Source: M3007 sp044230315
GTDB lineage: Bacteria; Bacteroidota; Bacteroidia; Chitinophagales; Saprospiraceae
Assembly (NCBI GenBank): GCA_044230315.1
Contig: JBGARJ010000002.1
Span: forward strand, 124,001 to 188,000
Direction: 5' to 3'
DNA: 64,000 bases
The notes under the pieces were generated by a model. It was not told the origin of the DNA and did not search any database. It saw only the letters and a list, made by a program, of their open reading frames with translations. The position numbers were made by a program, and so were the translations under genes. Shown piece after piece: positions 1-8,959 of this stretch. The first letter of the stretch is position 1; each line of letters opens with the position of its first letter.

Positions 1-172
1 TGCCGCAGAAAAAACAGACCTTTACAGGCAGCGTTCGCCGGTGTTAAAACCTCTAATACCCCATCAACCTTAACATAACTGCCAAAATATGCCGTTCCTG
101 CCCCGCGTTAGTTCCCCCATGCCGGAGCGTTAAAATTTTGACTATTCGACCGTAAAACATTTTGAATTTTTC

Positions 173-200
173 TTTGCCAAATCTGAATAACCTACCTTTG
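173..200 (+). promoter_or_regulatory. Predicted Bacteroidota promoter of the porP-like gene
   Basis: TTTG at 173-176 and TACCTTTG at 193-200 match the Bacteroidota -33 (TTTG) and -7 (TAnnTTTG) elements, with 16 bases between them. The start codon of the PorP/SprF gene lies 89 bases further on. The rest of 1-289 shows no gene. Confidence 0.65.
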
Positions 201-289
201 CACACTTTAACAAAAAAAGTTAGGGCGATTTTTCAGGTCTGCCTAATATTGTACGCTGTTTTCAACCAAACAACATAGTCTGCCTGTCT

Positions 290-1336
290 ATGAAAAAAAC
301 TACTTTACACCTTCTTACGTTAAGCCTCCTAGTGTTGTCGGCAGTGGCGGTGCAAGCCCAGGACATTCACTTCTCGCAGTTCTACATGAGCCCGCTCAAC
401 CTCAACCCGGCCATGACCGGTGTGATGAACTGCAACCACCGGATCGTAGCGAACTACCGCAACCAGTGGTCGTCTATTTTGAAGCAAAACGCTTACAATA
501 CCTATTCCGCCTCTTACGACCAGAAGCTGCCGGTTGGCCGCTATGACTATTTCGGTTTGGGCGGTACGTTTTGGGGCGACAAAGCCGGCGAGTCCGAGTT
601 TGCTACCCTGCAAGCCCGCCTGTCGGGTTCGTATGCCAAAAAAATGGGCGGCTACCGTAAAAAAGCCCACTACCTGGTGTTTGGCGCCGATATCGGCGTG
701 AGCCAGCGCAGCATCAACAGCGCCGCGCTGAAATGGCCCAGCCAAAACGACGGCCAGGGCCGCTACGACCCCAACCAACCGGGTGAGGTCATCGACGACC
801 CGAACTTCCTGTTCCTCGACATGTCGGCCGGTCTGCTGTGGTTCAGCGTATTCAATGAAGACAACAACTTCTACTTCGGGGGGGCTTTCAGCCACCTGAA
901 CCGCGCCAACCAATCGTTCGGCAACCAGAACATTCCGTTGTACAGCAAGTTCACCTTCCACGCCGGCGGCGAATTCATGGTGGCCAAACGCCTCGGCCTC
1001 GTGCCCGGCGTAGTAACCTTCTTCCAGGGCCCGTCGTTCCAGGTGAATGTGGGCAACTCGTTTAAATTCCTGTTGGGCAACAGCCGGCGGTATCACCAGG
1101 CCTTCCAATTGGGCGCCTGGGCCCGGATAGCCAACAAACTCGACAGCGGCAAACTGGTGGATGCCTTCATCCTCAGCACCCGCTTCGACTACGAACAATT
1201 TACCATCGGTTTCAGCTACGACATCAACACGTCCAGCCTTTATACCGCCTCCAACGGCAACGGCGCATTTGAATTCTCGCTGGTGTACAAAATTTGCGGC
1301 CCCGAACGCCGCGGTGTATACTGCCCGAACTTCTAA
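290..1336 (+). CDS. PorP/SprF family type IX secretion system outer-membrane protein
   Basis: This 348-residue protein begins with a clear signal peptide (cleavage near VQAQ, residues 20-24) followed by the family hallmark QDIHFSQFYMSPLNLNPAMTG. The rest alternates aromatic and polar residues as expected of an outer-membrane beta-barrel. PorP/SprF proteins assist T9SS secretion or anchor secreted adhesins at the surface in Bacteroidota, and genomes often carry many paralogues next to large secreted proteins. No such partner lies downstream, and the upstream neighbour is outside the window. A good promoter precedes it and a strong terminator follows, so it may be transcribed alone. Family assignment is firm; which cargo it serves cannot be seen. 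Confidence 0.93.
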   Translation: MKKTTLHLLTLSLLVLSAVAVQAQDIHFSQFYMSPLNLNPAMTGVMNCNHRIVANYRNQWSSILKQNAYNTYSASYDQKLPVGRYDYFGLGGTFWGDKAGESEFATLQARLSGSYAKKMGGYRKKAHYLVFGADIGVSQRSINSAALKWPSQNDGQGRYDPNQPGEVIDDPNFLFLDMSAGLLWFSVFNEDNNFYFGGAFSHLNRANQSFGNQNIPLYSKFTFHAGGEFMVAKRLGLVPGVVTFFQGPSFQVNVGNSFKFLLGNSRRYHQAFQLGAWARIANKLDSGKLVDAFILSTRFDYEQFTIGFSYDINTSSLYTASNGNGAFEFSLVYKICGPERRGVYCPNF

Positions 1337-1367
1337 AGGTTACTCCGTGTTTTCCCGGAGAAATCGC

Positions 1368-1416
1368 GAAAAAGATTTCCGTAGGTTTGTGCGCCTCGGA
1401 AATCTTTTTCATTTTT
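1368..1416 (+). terminator. Intrinsic terminator after the porP-like gene
   Basis: A perfect 14-base inverted repeat (arms 1368-1381 and 1397-1410, GAAAAAGATTTCCG and its complement) encloses a 15-base loop and is followed by ATTTTTG. The A-rich 5' arm could also let it work on the opposite strand. Confidence 0.8.
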
Positions 1417-1537
1417 GTTTCCATCTAATCAGGTAGTTTCCGCATCGCATCAGCAAGGATTTTTTGGCGCCGCCCGCCGCTGTTTTGCCAACCTTGCCCC
1501 ACCCGCGCCACTACCTGGATAATAAAATCAAGACGCT

Positions 1538-2014
1538 ATGTTTGGCAGCAATAAAAGCACAGAAGAACCCAAAGCCGTTACCACTTCTTCACCCAATTCG
1601 CTTAATACGCTGGTCAAAGGCACCACCGTCGAAGGTACCCTGCGCTGTGAGAGCGATTTGCGGGTCGACGGTATCATAAAAGGAAAACTCTTTTGCCAGG
1701 CCAAGGTGATCATCGGCCCAACAGGCATGGTGGAAGGCGAAATCCGGTGCCAGAATGCCGTGATCGAAGGCCGGTTCAAGGGCAATCTTCAGGTGGGCGA
1801 ACTGCTGAACGTCCGGGAGACCGCCGAAGTAGACGGCGAAATCACGACCAATAAACTCCTGGTGCAAAGCGGCGCAAAATTCAACGTGGCCTGCAAAATG
1901 GAGGCCGGCGCCAGCAACAACGGCGCGGTCAAAAACGCAGACGTAAAAACCGGGAATAATGCCGCAAGCGCAGCCACCGAAGTCGCCGGAGGAAAAACGG
2001 AAGTCCGCAATTAA
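1538..2014 (+). CDS. Bactofilin (polymer-forming cytoskeletal protein)
   Basis: The 158-residue product carries a bactofilin (DUF583) core at about residues 25-125, with regularly spaced glycine and hydrophobic residues (VDGIIKG, VEGEIRC, IEGRFKG, VDGEITT) that form a right-handed beta-helix. The N- and C-terminal tails are low-complexity, as is typical. Bactofilins polymerise without nucleotide into membrane-associated filaments that position envelope enzymes. The last 56 bases overlap the next gene in another frame. A bactofilin just ahead of ATP-synthase accessory genes is, as I recall, a common arrangement in Bacteroidota. Confidence 0.93.
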   Translation: MFGSNKSTEEPKAVTTSSPNSLNTLVKGTTVEGTLRCESDLRVDGIIKGKLFCQAKVIIGPTGMVEGEIRCQNAVIEGRFKGNLQVGELLNVRETAEVDGEITTNKLLVQSGAKFNVACKMEAGASNNGAVKNADVKTGNNAASAATEVAGGKTEVRN

Positions 2015-2192
2015 AGACGTTGCCCGTTTTAGTGGCCTGGCCTTTCAACTGCTGGGCGCCTGCCTGGCCGGTGTGCTGATCGGGCGCTGGCTCGACGCCA
2101 AAATGCAGCTCGAGCGCCCATTATGGGCTGTTTTTCTGACCATCTTTTTTTTGATCGCCTCGCTGGTTTCCCTGTACCGGCAGTTGAAATGA
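1959..2192 (+). CDS. AtpZ/AtpI-type ATP synthase accessory membrane protein
   Basis: This 77-residue protein has a basic N-terminus and two membrane segments (about residues 26-46 and 55-73) separated by a short loop containing GRWLDAKMQ, the layout of AtpZ/AtpI (F0F1-ATPase assembly or Mg2+/Ca2+ uptake) proteins. The only usable ATG lies inside the bactofilin gene, giving a 56-base out-of-frame overlap, which suggests translational coupling. Another small membrane protein follows, but the F0 genes that usually come next are absent. The family call rests on size, topology and position. Confidence 0.8.
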   Translation: MPQAQPPKSPEEKRKSAIKDVARFSGLAFQLLGACLAGVLIGRWLDAKMQLERPLWAVFLTIFFLIASLVSLYRQLK

Positions 2193-2233
2193 TCCGGAAT
2201 TGCAATCCTTCGAACAGAGCGCGTTGAAATGGT

Positions 2234-2241
2234 TATTTTTG
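2234..2241 (+). promoter_or_regulatory. Predicted -7 element (TATTTTTG)
   Basis: TATTTTTG matches TAnnTTTG and lies 29 bases before the ATG at 2271. No TTG is seen at the ideal -33 spacing, so this is a weak call. It argues for starting the next gene at 2271, not at an earlier in-frame codon that would lie within or before this element. Confidence 0.35.
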
Positions 2242-2270
2242 TGCCGCCTAACGCCCTGTTTTGTTTCCGC

Positions 2271-2651
2271 ATGACCAACCAAGCATTTTTCAGCCGTTTG
2301 GCCGGCATTACCGCCGGAACGAGCGCATTGCTCACACTGCTGTACCGGGTGGCGCCGCCCATTCAGCCGCATGGCCTTTTTGCCACCGCCACCGTCGGCC
2401 TTTTCGTGCTCGTATGCACGGGCCTTTTTTTTGCCGGCCGCAGCGCTGCCCGGAGTTCGAGCAAGCTGGCTTTCAATAATATCGTTTCGGCTTCCGTTTT
2501 TGGTAAAATGCTCCTGGCAGTGGCGCTACTCTTTGTTTATCAACAGGTTACCAAACCTTCCAACGAATGGTTTGTGGGCATTTTCCTGTTGATCTACGTG
2601 GTGTACACGGCCTTTGAGGTGTGGTTTATGACCAAACTGGCGAAAACCTGA
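2271..2651 (+). CDS. Small four-helix membrane protein beside atpZ (AtpI-like position)
   Basis: The 126-residue product has four hydrophobic segments (about residues 8-28, 36-58, 68-90 and 98-120) with short charged links. It resembles the uncharacterised membrane protein that sits between atpZ and atpB in many Bacteroidota ATP synthase operons, and may help F0 assembly. That role is inferred from position and topology only. I start it at 2271 (ATGACCAAC) because an upstream in-frame start would overlap a likely promoter element and add a sequence with no conserved look. The expected atpB does not follow; a DinB-like gene does. Confidence 0.7.
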   Translation: MTNQAFFSRLAGITAGTSALLTLLYRVAPPIQPHGLFATATVGLFVLVCTGLFFAGRSAARSSSKLAFNNIVSASVFGKMLLAVALLFVYQQVTKPSNEWFVGIFLLIYVVYTAFEVWFMTKLAKT

Positions 2652-2712
2652 CCGCGTTTTTTATCAACCGTCAGGGACATTTGAACTTTGTTTTACCGTC
2701 GCTATTTTTTGC

Positions 2713-3243
2713 ATGAAACGTCCGAAAAAAGGCGAATACGCCCCGTTCCACGAAAGTTACCTGAAAACGCTTCCGAAACGCAGCTCGGCCCTCACCCTGC
2801 TGAAAAAATCCTTCCGCGACGCCCAGCTCCTACTGGGAGCATTGCCCGAATCGATGGGCAACCACAGTTATGCTCCCGGCCGCTGGACGGTCAAACAGGT
2901 CATCATGCACCTGATTGATTTCGAACGGGTGTTTGCCTTTCGTATCCTGTCGTTTATGCGGGCCGACCGGGTAGCCCTGCCCGGCTTCAACCAGGATTTC
3001 TGGATGGAAGAGGTCGATGTATCCGGCCGCAGCATCAAAGACCTGCTGAAAGAGTGGAAGGTAGTGCGCGACAATACGATTTTCCTGCTCCAGCAATGCA
3101 CCGAGGCGCAATCGGCTTTTCTGGGCACGGCCAGCGGATGGAAGGTGAGCCCCCGGGCATTGTTTTATATCATCGCCGGACATCAGCTCCACCATATGGA
3201 CGTGTTGCGCGAAAAGTATCTCACCGCCGCCGAAAACGCATGA
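2713..3243 (+). CDS. DinB superfamily protein
   Basis: The 176-residue protein has the four-helix DinB/YfiT-like layout: an N-terminal helix pair, W-T-V-K-Q near residue 60 followed by HLIDFER with a metal-ligand histidine at about 67, and a C-terminal HQLHHMDVLRE with the two other ligand histidines. Members are metal-dependent enzymes acting on thiols such as bacillithiol, or proteins of unknown function, so the substrate is open. The stop codon overlaps the next start as ATGA (3240-3243), implying translational coupling to the methyltransferase. Confidence 0.85.
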   Translation: MKRPKKGEYAPFHESYLKTLPKRSSALTLLKKSFRDAQLLLGALPESMGNHSYAPGRWTVKQVIMHLIDFERVFAFRILSFMRADRVALPGFNQDFWMEEVDVSGRSIKDLLKEWKVVRDNTIFLLQQCTEAQSAFLGTASGWKVSPRALFYIIAGHQLHHMDVLREKYLTAAENA

Positions 3244-4172
3244 TGATCAAGAAGTGGGTGCTAAAAGCTATCGTCCAAAAAACAATTTCCTACCTCCCCT
3301 ACAGTCAGCGGATCAATTACCTGTTTCAGCGCTATGTGACCAAAGGGGTACAATTGAGCGACGCTTATTTTGAAGACCGCCTGGGTCACGCACAATCCCA
3401 TATTGCGGCATACGAACGCCATTCGAACGCAGTCGGGCTGAACAATACCCTTGAAATCGGCACCGGCTGGTATCCGGTGGTTCCAATAGCCCTGTATCTG
3501 TACGGCGCCGAAACGATCCGGACAGTAGATGTTACCCTGCTTACCGCCGCCCGGCACGTGCGGACCACCCTCCAAAAATTTCTGGAATATGCCGATCAGG
3601 GGAAACTCGGGCAATATGTTCCTTACCGCCCCGACCGGCTGGACCGCCTCCGGGTACTCGCCGGGCAAGCCAATGGCCTGGATTTTGAATCGCTAACCCG
3701 CGCATTGCACATACAATACATGGTACAGGATGCCCGGCGGCTCGAATTGCCCGACGGGTCGATCGACCTGATCCACTCGAACAATACCTTCGAACATATT
3801 TACCCACAGATCCTGGTCGAAATCCTGCGCGAATTCAGCCGCGTCGTGCGGCGCGGTGGAGTGATGTCGCATTTTATCGACTTGTCTGACCATTTCGCCC
3901 ATTTTGATACCTCGATCACGATCTATCATTTTCTCCGGTTCTCGCCCGCAGCCTGGGCCTGGATCGACAACTCGGTGCAGCCTATGAACCGCCTGCGGAT
4001 GCCCGATTACCGGCGTATGTACCGCGAAATTGGCATTCCGGTGCAGGAAGAGATCCTTCGCCCCGGCGATTTGGATGCCCTGCAAACGGTACCGGTGCAC
4101 CCACTCTTTCAGGGCAATGCGGCTGCTGAGAATGCCATCAGCCACGGCCTGGTCATTTCAAAAATGCCCTGA
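3240..4172 (+). CDS. Class I SAM-dependent methyltransferase
   Basis: This 310-residue protein contains the SAM-binding motif I LEIGTGWYPVVPIAL (about residues 70-84), an acidic residue after the next strand (TVDV) and the later DGSIDLIHSNNTFEHI segment typical of methyltransferase motifs III-IV. The open frame extends upstream inside dinB, but the ATG at 3240 overlapping the dinB stop gives the natural N-terminus MMIKKWVLK. Methyl acceptor is unknown. Coupling to the DinB-like gene suggests a shared small-molecule pathway, which is inference. Confidence 0.85.
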   Translation: MMIKKWVLKAIVQKTISYLPYSQRINYLFQRYVTKGVQLSDAYFEDRLGHAQSHIAAYERHSNAVGLNNTLEIGTGWYPVVPIALYLYGAETIRTVDVTLLTAARHVRTTLQKFLEYADQGKLGQYVPYRPDRLDRLRVLAGQANGLDFESLTRALHIQYMVQDARRLELPDGSIDLIHSNNTFEHIYPQILVEILREFSRVVRRGGVMSHFIDLSDHFAHFDTSITIYHFLRFSPAAWAWIDNSVQPMNRLRMPDYRRMYREIGIPVQEEILRPGDLDALQTVPVHPLFQGNAAAENAISHGLVISKMP

Positions 4173-4197
4173 TCCCGGAGCGGGCTAAGCAGCGGGG

Positions 4198-4227
4198 TTG
4201 GCGGATCGGGCCTAATGTTTACTTTTG
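4198..4227 (+). promoter_or_regulatory. Predicted promoter of the DUF962 gene
   Basis: TTG at 4198-4200 and TACTTTTG at 4220-4227 are separated by exactly 19 bases, the optimal Bacteroidota spacing. The element overlaps the first in-frame ATG (4215), which supports choosing the ATG at 4287 as the start. Confidence 0.7.
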
Positions 4228-4286
4228 TTGTTGATGCACCCCAGGGTAAAACTGCTCACCATTGTCCACCAACAATTTGTAACCGC

Positions 4287-4751
4287 ATGAAAAGCATCAA
4301 CGACTGGCTCAATGAGTATGGCGAAAGCCACCAGAACCCCACCAACAAGCTGGTTCACTGGATCTGCGTCCCCACGATTTTTTTTAGTTTGGTAGGGCTA
4401 TTGTACTGTGTGAAATTGGGCATCCATCTGACGCCGAACCTCCAGATTAACCTCGCGATGCTCGTCCTGATCCAGGTGGTATGGTATTACATTCGATTGT
4501 CGCCGCCGCTGGCCGTTGGCATGACCATTTTCGCGTTGCTGTGTCTGTTTGTCGCCCAGATGATCGAGACAAGCGGCCTCGTGCTCTGGCAGATTAGCCT
4601 GGGCCTTTTCGTGATTGCCTGGATCGGGCAATTCTGGGGGCATTCGGTGGAAGGGAAACGACCGTCGTTTTACAAAGACCTCCAGTTCCTGATGATCGGA
4701 CCGGCCTGGCTCATGAGTTTTATTTACGACCGGTTAGGGCTCCGCTATTGA
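4287..4751 (+). CDS. DUF962/Mpo1-like family membrane protein
   Basis: The 154-residue protein starts MKSINDWLNEYGESHQNPTN and has four membrane segments. The conserved N-terminal H-Q-N-P-x-N-K-x-x-H-W-x-x-V-P block (about residues 15-29) and the C-terminal GHSVEGKRPSFYKDLQFLM block are the signature of DUF962 (PF06127). The yeast member Mpo1 is an Fe(II)-dependent dioxygenase in alpha-oxidation of 2-hydroxy fatty acids, so a lipid role is plausible. Its last 7 bases overlap the 3' end of the convergent radical SAM gene. Start chosen downstream of a well-spaced promoter. Confidence 0.85.
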   Translation: MKSINDWLNEYGESHQNPTNKLVHWICVPTIFFSLVGLLYCVKLGIHLTPNLQINLAMLVLIQVVWYYIRLSPPLAVGMTIFALLCLFVAQMIETSGLVLWQISLGLFVIAWIGQFWGHSVEGKRPSFYKDLQFLMIGPAWLMSFIYDRLGLRY

Positions 4752-6202
4752 GTGCGCCCGGCGGCGGTTTCCAGGCGTCGCAGGCGCCATCGGTCAATTA
4801 CGGCTGCGGGGAGATAGTAGAATGTAAGCATCGCCCGCCGGAGCTGACAGTGCCCGCTGCGCAAAAACCGCCGGATCTGTTCCTTCCCCTGTTTTAACCT
4901 GAATCGTTTGTGTACAAACCGGTGCAGCCGGCGGTAAAAGGCCGGCTGGAAGGTGGCGGGGTAAAGCATCGCGAGGTCGTCGGAGTCGCTCCAATTGTGT
5001 TTTTCACCCAGCAAGTCCTTTACTTTTTCATAAAAACCAGTGCCGGGCAGCGGGTAACTCACCGATATGCCGATATCGTGCGGCAAGAGCTCTTCCACCA
5101 GGGCAATGGTTTTATCGATGTCGGCGCGGGTTTCGCCCAAGTAGCCGAACTGGAGAAAGAAACACACCTCCACGCCTTTTTGCTTAAGCAGGTAGGTTGC
5201 CTGGCGGATCTCTTCCAAGGTGGTACCCTTGTCCATGGCATCCAGAATGGCTTGTGAGCCGCTTTCGGCGCCCACCCATGCTTGTTGCAGCCCGCTGCCG
5301 ACCAGGGCGTCGATGGTATCTTCTTTCAGGAGTAAATCCACGCGACTTTGAATCTTGTACGCGAAATGCAGCCTTTTTTCCTGCACGATATCGCGAAACG
5401 TTTGCACCCAGCGGGGCTTCAAACCGAAAATGTCATCGGCCATCCAAAAGTGGCGCACTCCGTGCCGGTTGATCAGCATTTCGATTTCGGCCGCCACGCG
5501 CGCGGGGCTGCGGCTGTTGTACCGGTTGCCGTAGATAGGTTTGGCGCACCAGTTGCACTTGTACGGACAGCCCCGCGTGGTGGCCAGGTTGAGCGAAAAA
5601 TACCCGTGGTGTTCCAGCCAGATGCGTTGGTAAGCGCGCATGTCGACCAAATCCCAGGCGGGATCGGGGAGGCTGTCCAGGTCGTGGAGCACGGGGCGGG
5701 GCGGGGTTCGTTGCCCGGCTTCCGAATATGCGATGCCGGCTATGGATGAAAAATCGGCGACACCGGCTTCGAGGGCCTGGACCAGTTCGCGAAGGGTGAT
5801 CTCGCCCTCGCCGAGCACAACAAAATCGGCGCCTTCCTGCAAATATTGCCGGTAATGATCGGTGCTGTCACTGCTGTTCACGATGACGGTACAGCCTTGC
5901 TGTTTGGCGTGTTTGGCCATTTGAAATGCCGCTTCCCGCATTTTCGTCAGGCACATTTTGGTCAGGTAGTTGAAACCGTCGTCGTAGATGACCAGGTATT
6001 TTGGGCGATAGGATTGCAGCGCGGGCACGATTTCGTGGGCACTATGGCGCAGGTTGGTATCGAAGAGATCTACCTCAAAACCGCATTCCCGCAGCACAGC
6101 CGCCGCATAGATAGTTCCGTACGGCGGATAGGGCTGCCTGGCCTTCCACTGTTTGGGGTCGAAACGGTAGAAGTAGGAATGCGTAAAAAGTATACGAGCC
6201 AT
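4745..6202 (-). CDS. B12-binding domain radical SAM protein
   Basis: The 485-residue protein has an N-terminal cobalamin-binding-like Rossmann region (about residues 1-150) and a radical SAM core with CPYKCNWC (Cys212, Cys216, Cys219) that binds the catalytic [4Fe-4S] cluster, followed by a basic C-terminal region. This architecture (BchE/P-methylase-like class B) methylates or rearranges unreactive carbons; the substrate cannot be told. It starts 18 bases after the sucA stop on the same strand, so the two are probably co-transcribed. No biosynthetic cluster surrounds it. Confidence 0.9.
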   Translation of the reverse strand: MARILFTHSYFYRFDPKQWKARQPYPPYGTIYAAAVLRECGFEVDLFDTNLRHSAHEIVPALQSYRPKYLVIYDDGFNYLTKMCLTKMREAAFQMAKHAKQQGCTVIVNSSDSTDHYRQYLQEGADFVVLGEGEITLRELVQALEAGVADFSSIAGIAYSEAGQRTPPRPVLHDLDSLPDPAWDLVDMRAYQRIWLEHHGYFSLNLATTRGCPYKCNWCAKPIYGNRYNSRSPARVAAEIEMLINRHGVRHFWMADDIFGLKPRWVQTFRDIVQEKRLHFAYKIQSRVDLLLKEDTIDALVGSGLQQAWVGAESGSQAILDAMDKGTTLEEIRQATYLLKQKGVEVCFFLQFGYLGETRADIDKTIALVEELLPHDIGISVSYPLPGTGFYEKVKDLLGEKHNWSDSDDLAMLYPATFQPAFYRRLHRFVHKRFRLKQGKEQIRRFLRSGHCQLRRAMLTFYYLPAAVIDRWRLRRLETAAGRTQ

Positions 6203-6220
6203 GTTGTCGGTCGGGTGGCT

Positions 6221-8959
6221 TTATTTCGCAAAGGCTGCGTCCACCACGTCTTTCTGCTCTTTTTCGTGTTTCTTCGGAAAACCGGTGGCGGGGCTGGCGG
6301 CAGTTGGCCGGCTGGAACACGCCCAGCCGTATTCGCTATGGTTCAACGCGATATAGCCCCAGGCGCCCATATTGGCCGGTTCCTCCTGTACCCACATCAG
6401 TTTGGCCTTGTTGTATTTTTGAAGCAGCGCTTCAAACTGCATTTTCGGGAACGGGTAGATTTGCTCCAGCCGAACGATCGCAACATCACTGCGCTTTTCG
6501 TCTTCCTGCCGTTTTAGCAGATCGTAATATACTTTCCCCGAGCACATCAGCAATCGCTTCACCTTTTTCGGATCGGCCTGCGGGTCATCGATCAGCTCTC
6601 GGAAGCGGGTGTCCGGCCCGATCTCGCTGAGCAGGCCGAGGTTGAACGGGGGCCGGAGGGTTGATTTCGGCGACATCACCAGGAGCGGTTTTCGGAATTG
6701 CCGGCCCAGTTGGCGGCGCAGCAAGTGAAAGAAATTGCTGGCCGAGGTGATATTGGCCACCGTAACATTGTTCGCGGCACACCCTTGCAGGTAGCGTTCG
6801 AGGCGAGCCGATGAGTGTTCGGGGCCCTGACCTTCGTAGCCGTGCGGCAACAACATCACCAGGCCGTTCATACGGCGCCATTTGGCTTCGCCGGCCATGA
6901 TAAACTGGTCGATGATCGTAGAGGCGCCATTGGCAAAATCGCCGAACTGGGCCTCCCAAATCACAAGCGCGTCGGGATTGGCATAGGCATACCCGTATTC
7001 GAAGCCCAGTACGGCATATTCCGACAGAAGGGAATTGTATATCAGAAAACGGCCTTGTTTGGCGTCGATGCCTTCGAGCCGGTTGATCCGTTCGTATGTT
7101 TTGGCGTCCACGGGGCAGGAGTGCCGGTGGCTGAAGGTGCCGCGCTTGACATCCTGGCCGCTCATGCGCACATCTTTCCCTTCCAGCAGCAAGGAACCGT
7201 AGGCCATCAGTTCGCCCAGCGCCCAGTCGATCTGGCCGGCTTCCACGAGGTGGCGTTGGTGGTCGAGCAATTTGCTTATTTGCGGCAGCGGATTGAAGCT
7301 GGCAGGCAGGTTGAGCAAATGCTGGAGCAGCCGGTCGATGGTTTTTTGGTTGATGCCCGTTGCCGGCGATTGTTGAAATTCGCTGTCGTCGGAGGCAAAA
7401 TGGAGCGCCCGCCAGGCCATTTCCGTTTCCTGGTACACATAGGGCAGCGGATTTTGCCGCACATTGTCGAGGCGGTCCTGCAGAAAGTTGCGGAAGTCCG
7501 TTTCCATTTCGACGGCCAGTTGCCGGTCCACATCGCCGCGTTTGATCAACACATCGTTGTACAATTCGCGGGGGTTGCGGTGGCTGGCGATCACGGCGTA
7601 CATGTCGGGTTGCGTAAAGCGCGGCTCATCGCTTTCGTTGTGGCCATAGCGCCGGTAGCACACCATATCGATGTACACGTCCGAATTAAACATTTGCCGG
7701 TATTCGGTAGCCAGTTCGACGGCAAAAACAACGGCTTCGGGGTTGTCGCCGTTCACGTGAAATACCGGGGCCTGTACTACTTCTGCCACCTGGGTGCAGT
7801 AAATGCTGGAGCGGCCTTCATCCCAACCGGTAGTGAACCCGATCTGGTTGTTGATCACAAAGTGCATGGTTCCGCCGGTGTAATAGCCGGGCAACTGGCT
7901 CATTTGAGTGATCTCATAGGCGATACCCTGCCCGGCGAGTGCCGCGTCGCCGTGGATCAGGATGGGCAAAATATGGTCGTATTCCGATTGGTACAGGGCG
8001 TCGGCTTTTGCGCGGGAGAAGCCGAGTACGACGGGGTCGACGGCTTCGAGGTGCGAAGGGTTGGGGAGCAACTTGAGGTACACCTTTTTGTCGTGCAGGG
8101 TAGTGCCTTGCGCCGAAAAGCCGAGGTGGTATTTCACATCGCCATCGCCGAAGCTCTGATCAGGGATCGTTTTGCTTTCAAATTCGCTGAAGATCTGTTC
8201 GTACGTTTTTCCGAGAATATTGGCTAGCACGTTGAGCCTGCCCCGGTGCGCCATGCCGATTACGATTTCGTGTACCGGAATTTCCGATTCTGTGGCAGCA
8301 GTGATGATGGCGTCGAGTGCGGGGATGGTGGCTTCGCCGCCTTCGAGCGAAAAGCGTTTCTGGCCTACGAATTTGGTGTGCAGGAATTGCTCGAACACTA
8401 CGGCGCCGTTCAGTTTCTGTAATATCCGTTTTTTCTTTTCCAGCGGGAAGCCGAAGTCGTCGGCCAGGTTGCGGCTTTCCACTTTATTGCGCAGCCAGTA
8501 TAAGCGCTCTTTATCATAAATATGCGTGGTTTCGAAGCCGATATCGCCGCAATAGATTTTTCTCAACCGCTCAATAATAGCGCGCAGCGGGGCATTGGGC
8601 AGGCCGATTTCGACCCCGGCAGCGCAGGGTTGGTCGAGGTCGGCCTCGCTCAGGCCGTAATCGGCCAGGTCGAGTTTGGGCTTCCGGTCCTTGCGCGGCT
8701 TGATCGGGTTGGTGGTCGAAAGTACGTGCCCCCGGTTGCGGTAGCCGTGAATAAGGCCAAGCACGGCAAATTCCCGCGTCATATCGGCAGCGGGCGCCGT
8801 GGCGGTTCCATTGCCGTTGGCCGAAGACAGGGCGAAATCGAAACCTTTGAAAAAGGCTCCCCAATCGGAATCTACTGTGCTGGGATCGGCCAGCCAGGAG
8901 CGGTACAGGGATTCGATGTATTGCGGATGGGCGTTGAAAACAGCTGAAAAATCTTTCAT
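6221..8959 (-). CDS. sucA: 2-oxoglutarate dehydrogenase E1 component
   Basis: The 912-residue protein is full length for OGDH E1. It starts with the E1 N-terminal segment (FNAHPQYIESLYRSWLADP), carries the thiamine diphosphate region (GDGDVKYHLGFS, HGDAALAGQGIAYE) and the C-terminal transketolase-like domain with MLLPHGYEGQGPEHSSARLE. It decarboxylates 2-oxoglutarate and passes the succinyl group to E2 in the TCA cycle. The E2 gene (sucB), which often follows, is not present; a radical SAM gene is downstream instead. Confidence 0.97.
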   Translation of the reverse strand: MKDFSAVFNAHPQYIESLYRSWLADPSTVDSDWGAFFKGFDFALSSANGNGTATAPAADMTREFAVLGLIHGYRNRGHVLSTTNPIKPRKDRKPKLDLADYGLSEADLDQPCAAGVEIGLPNAPLRAIIERLRKIYCGDIGFETTHIYDKERLYWLRNKVESRNLADDFGFPLEKKKRILQKLNGAVVFEQFLHTKFVGQKRFSLEGGEATIPALDAIITAATESEIPVHEIVIGMAHRGRLNVLANILGKTYEQIFSEFESKTIPDQSFGDGDVKYHLGFSAQGTTLHDKKVYLKLLPNPSHLEAVDPVVLGFSRAKADALYQSEYDHILPILIHGDAALAGQGIAYEITQMSQLPGYYTGGTMHFVINNQIGFTTGWDEGRSSIYCTQVAEVVQAPVFHVNGDNPEAVVFAVELATEYRQMFNSDVYIDMVCYRRYGHNESDEPRFTQPDMYAVIASHRNPRELYNDVLIKRGDVDRQLAVEMETDFRNFLQDRLDNVRQNPLPYVYQETEMAWRALHFASDDSEFQQSPATGINQKTIDRLLQHLLNLPASFNPLPQISKLLDHQRHLVEAGQIDWALGELMAYGSLLLEGKDVRMSGQDVKRGTFSHRHSCPVDAKTYERINRLEGIDAKQGRFLIYNSLLSEYAVLGFEYGYAYANPDALVIWEAQFGDFANGASTIIDQFIMAGEAKWRRMNGLVMLLPHGYEGQGPEHSSARLERYLQGCAANNVTVANITSASNFFHLLRRQLGRQFRKPLLVMSPKSTLRPPFNLGLLSEIGPDTRFRELIDDPQADPKKVKRLLMCSGKVYYDLLKRQEDEKRSDVAIVRLEQIYPFPKMQFEALLQKYNKAKLMWVQEEPANMGAWGYIALNHSEYGWACSSRPTAASPATGFPKKHEKEQKDVVDAAFAK

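Noticed and set aside
6815..8227. 470-residue plus-strand frame inside sucA
   Set aside because: sucA on the other strand is unmistakable; this frame has no homology that I recognise.
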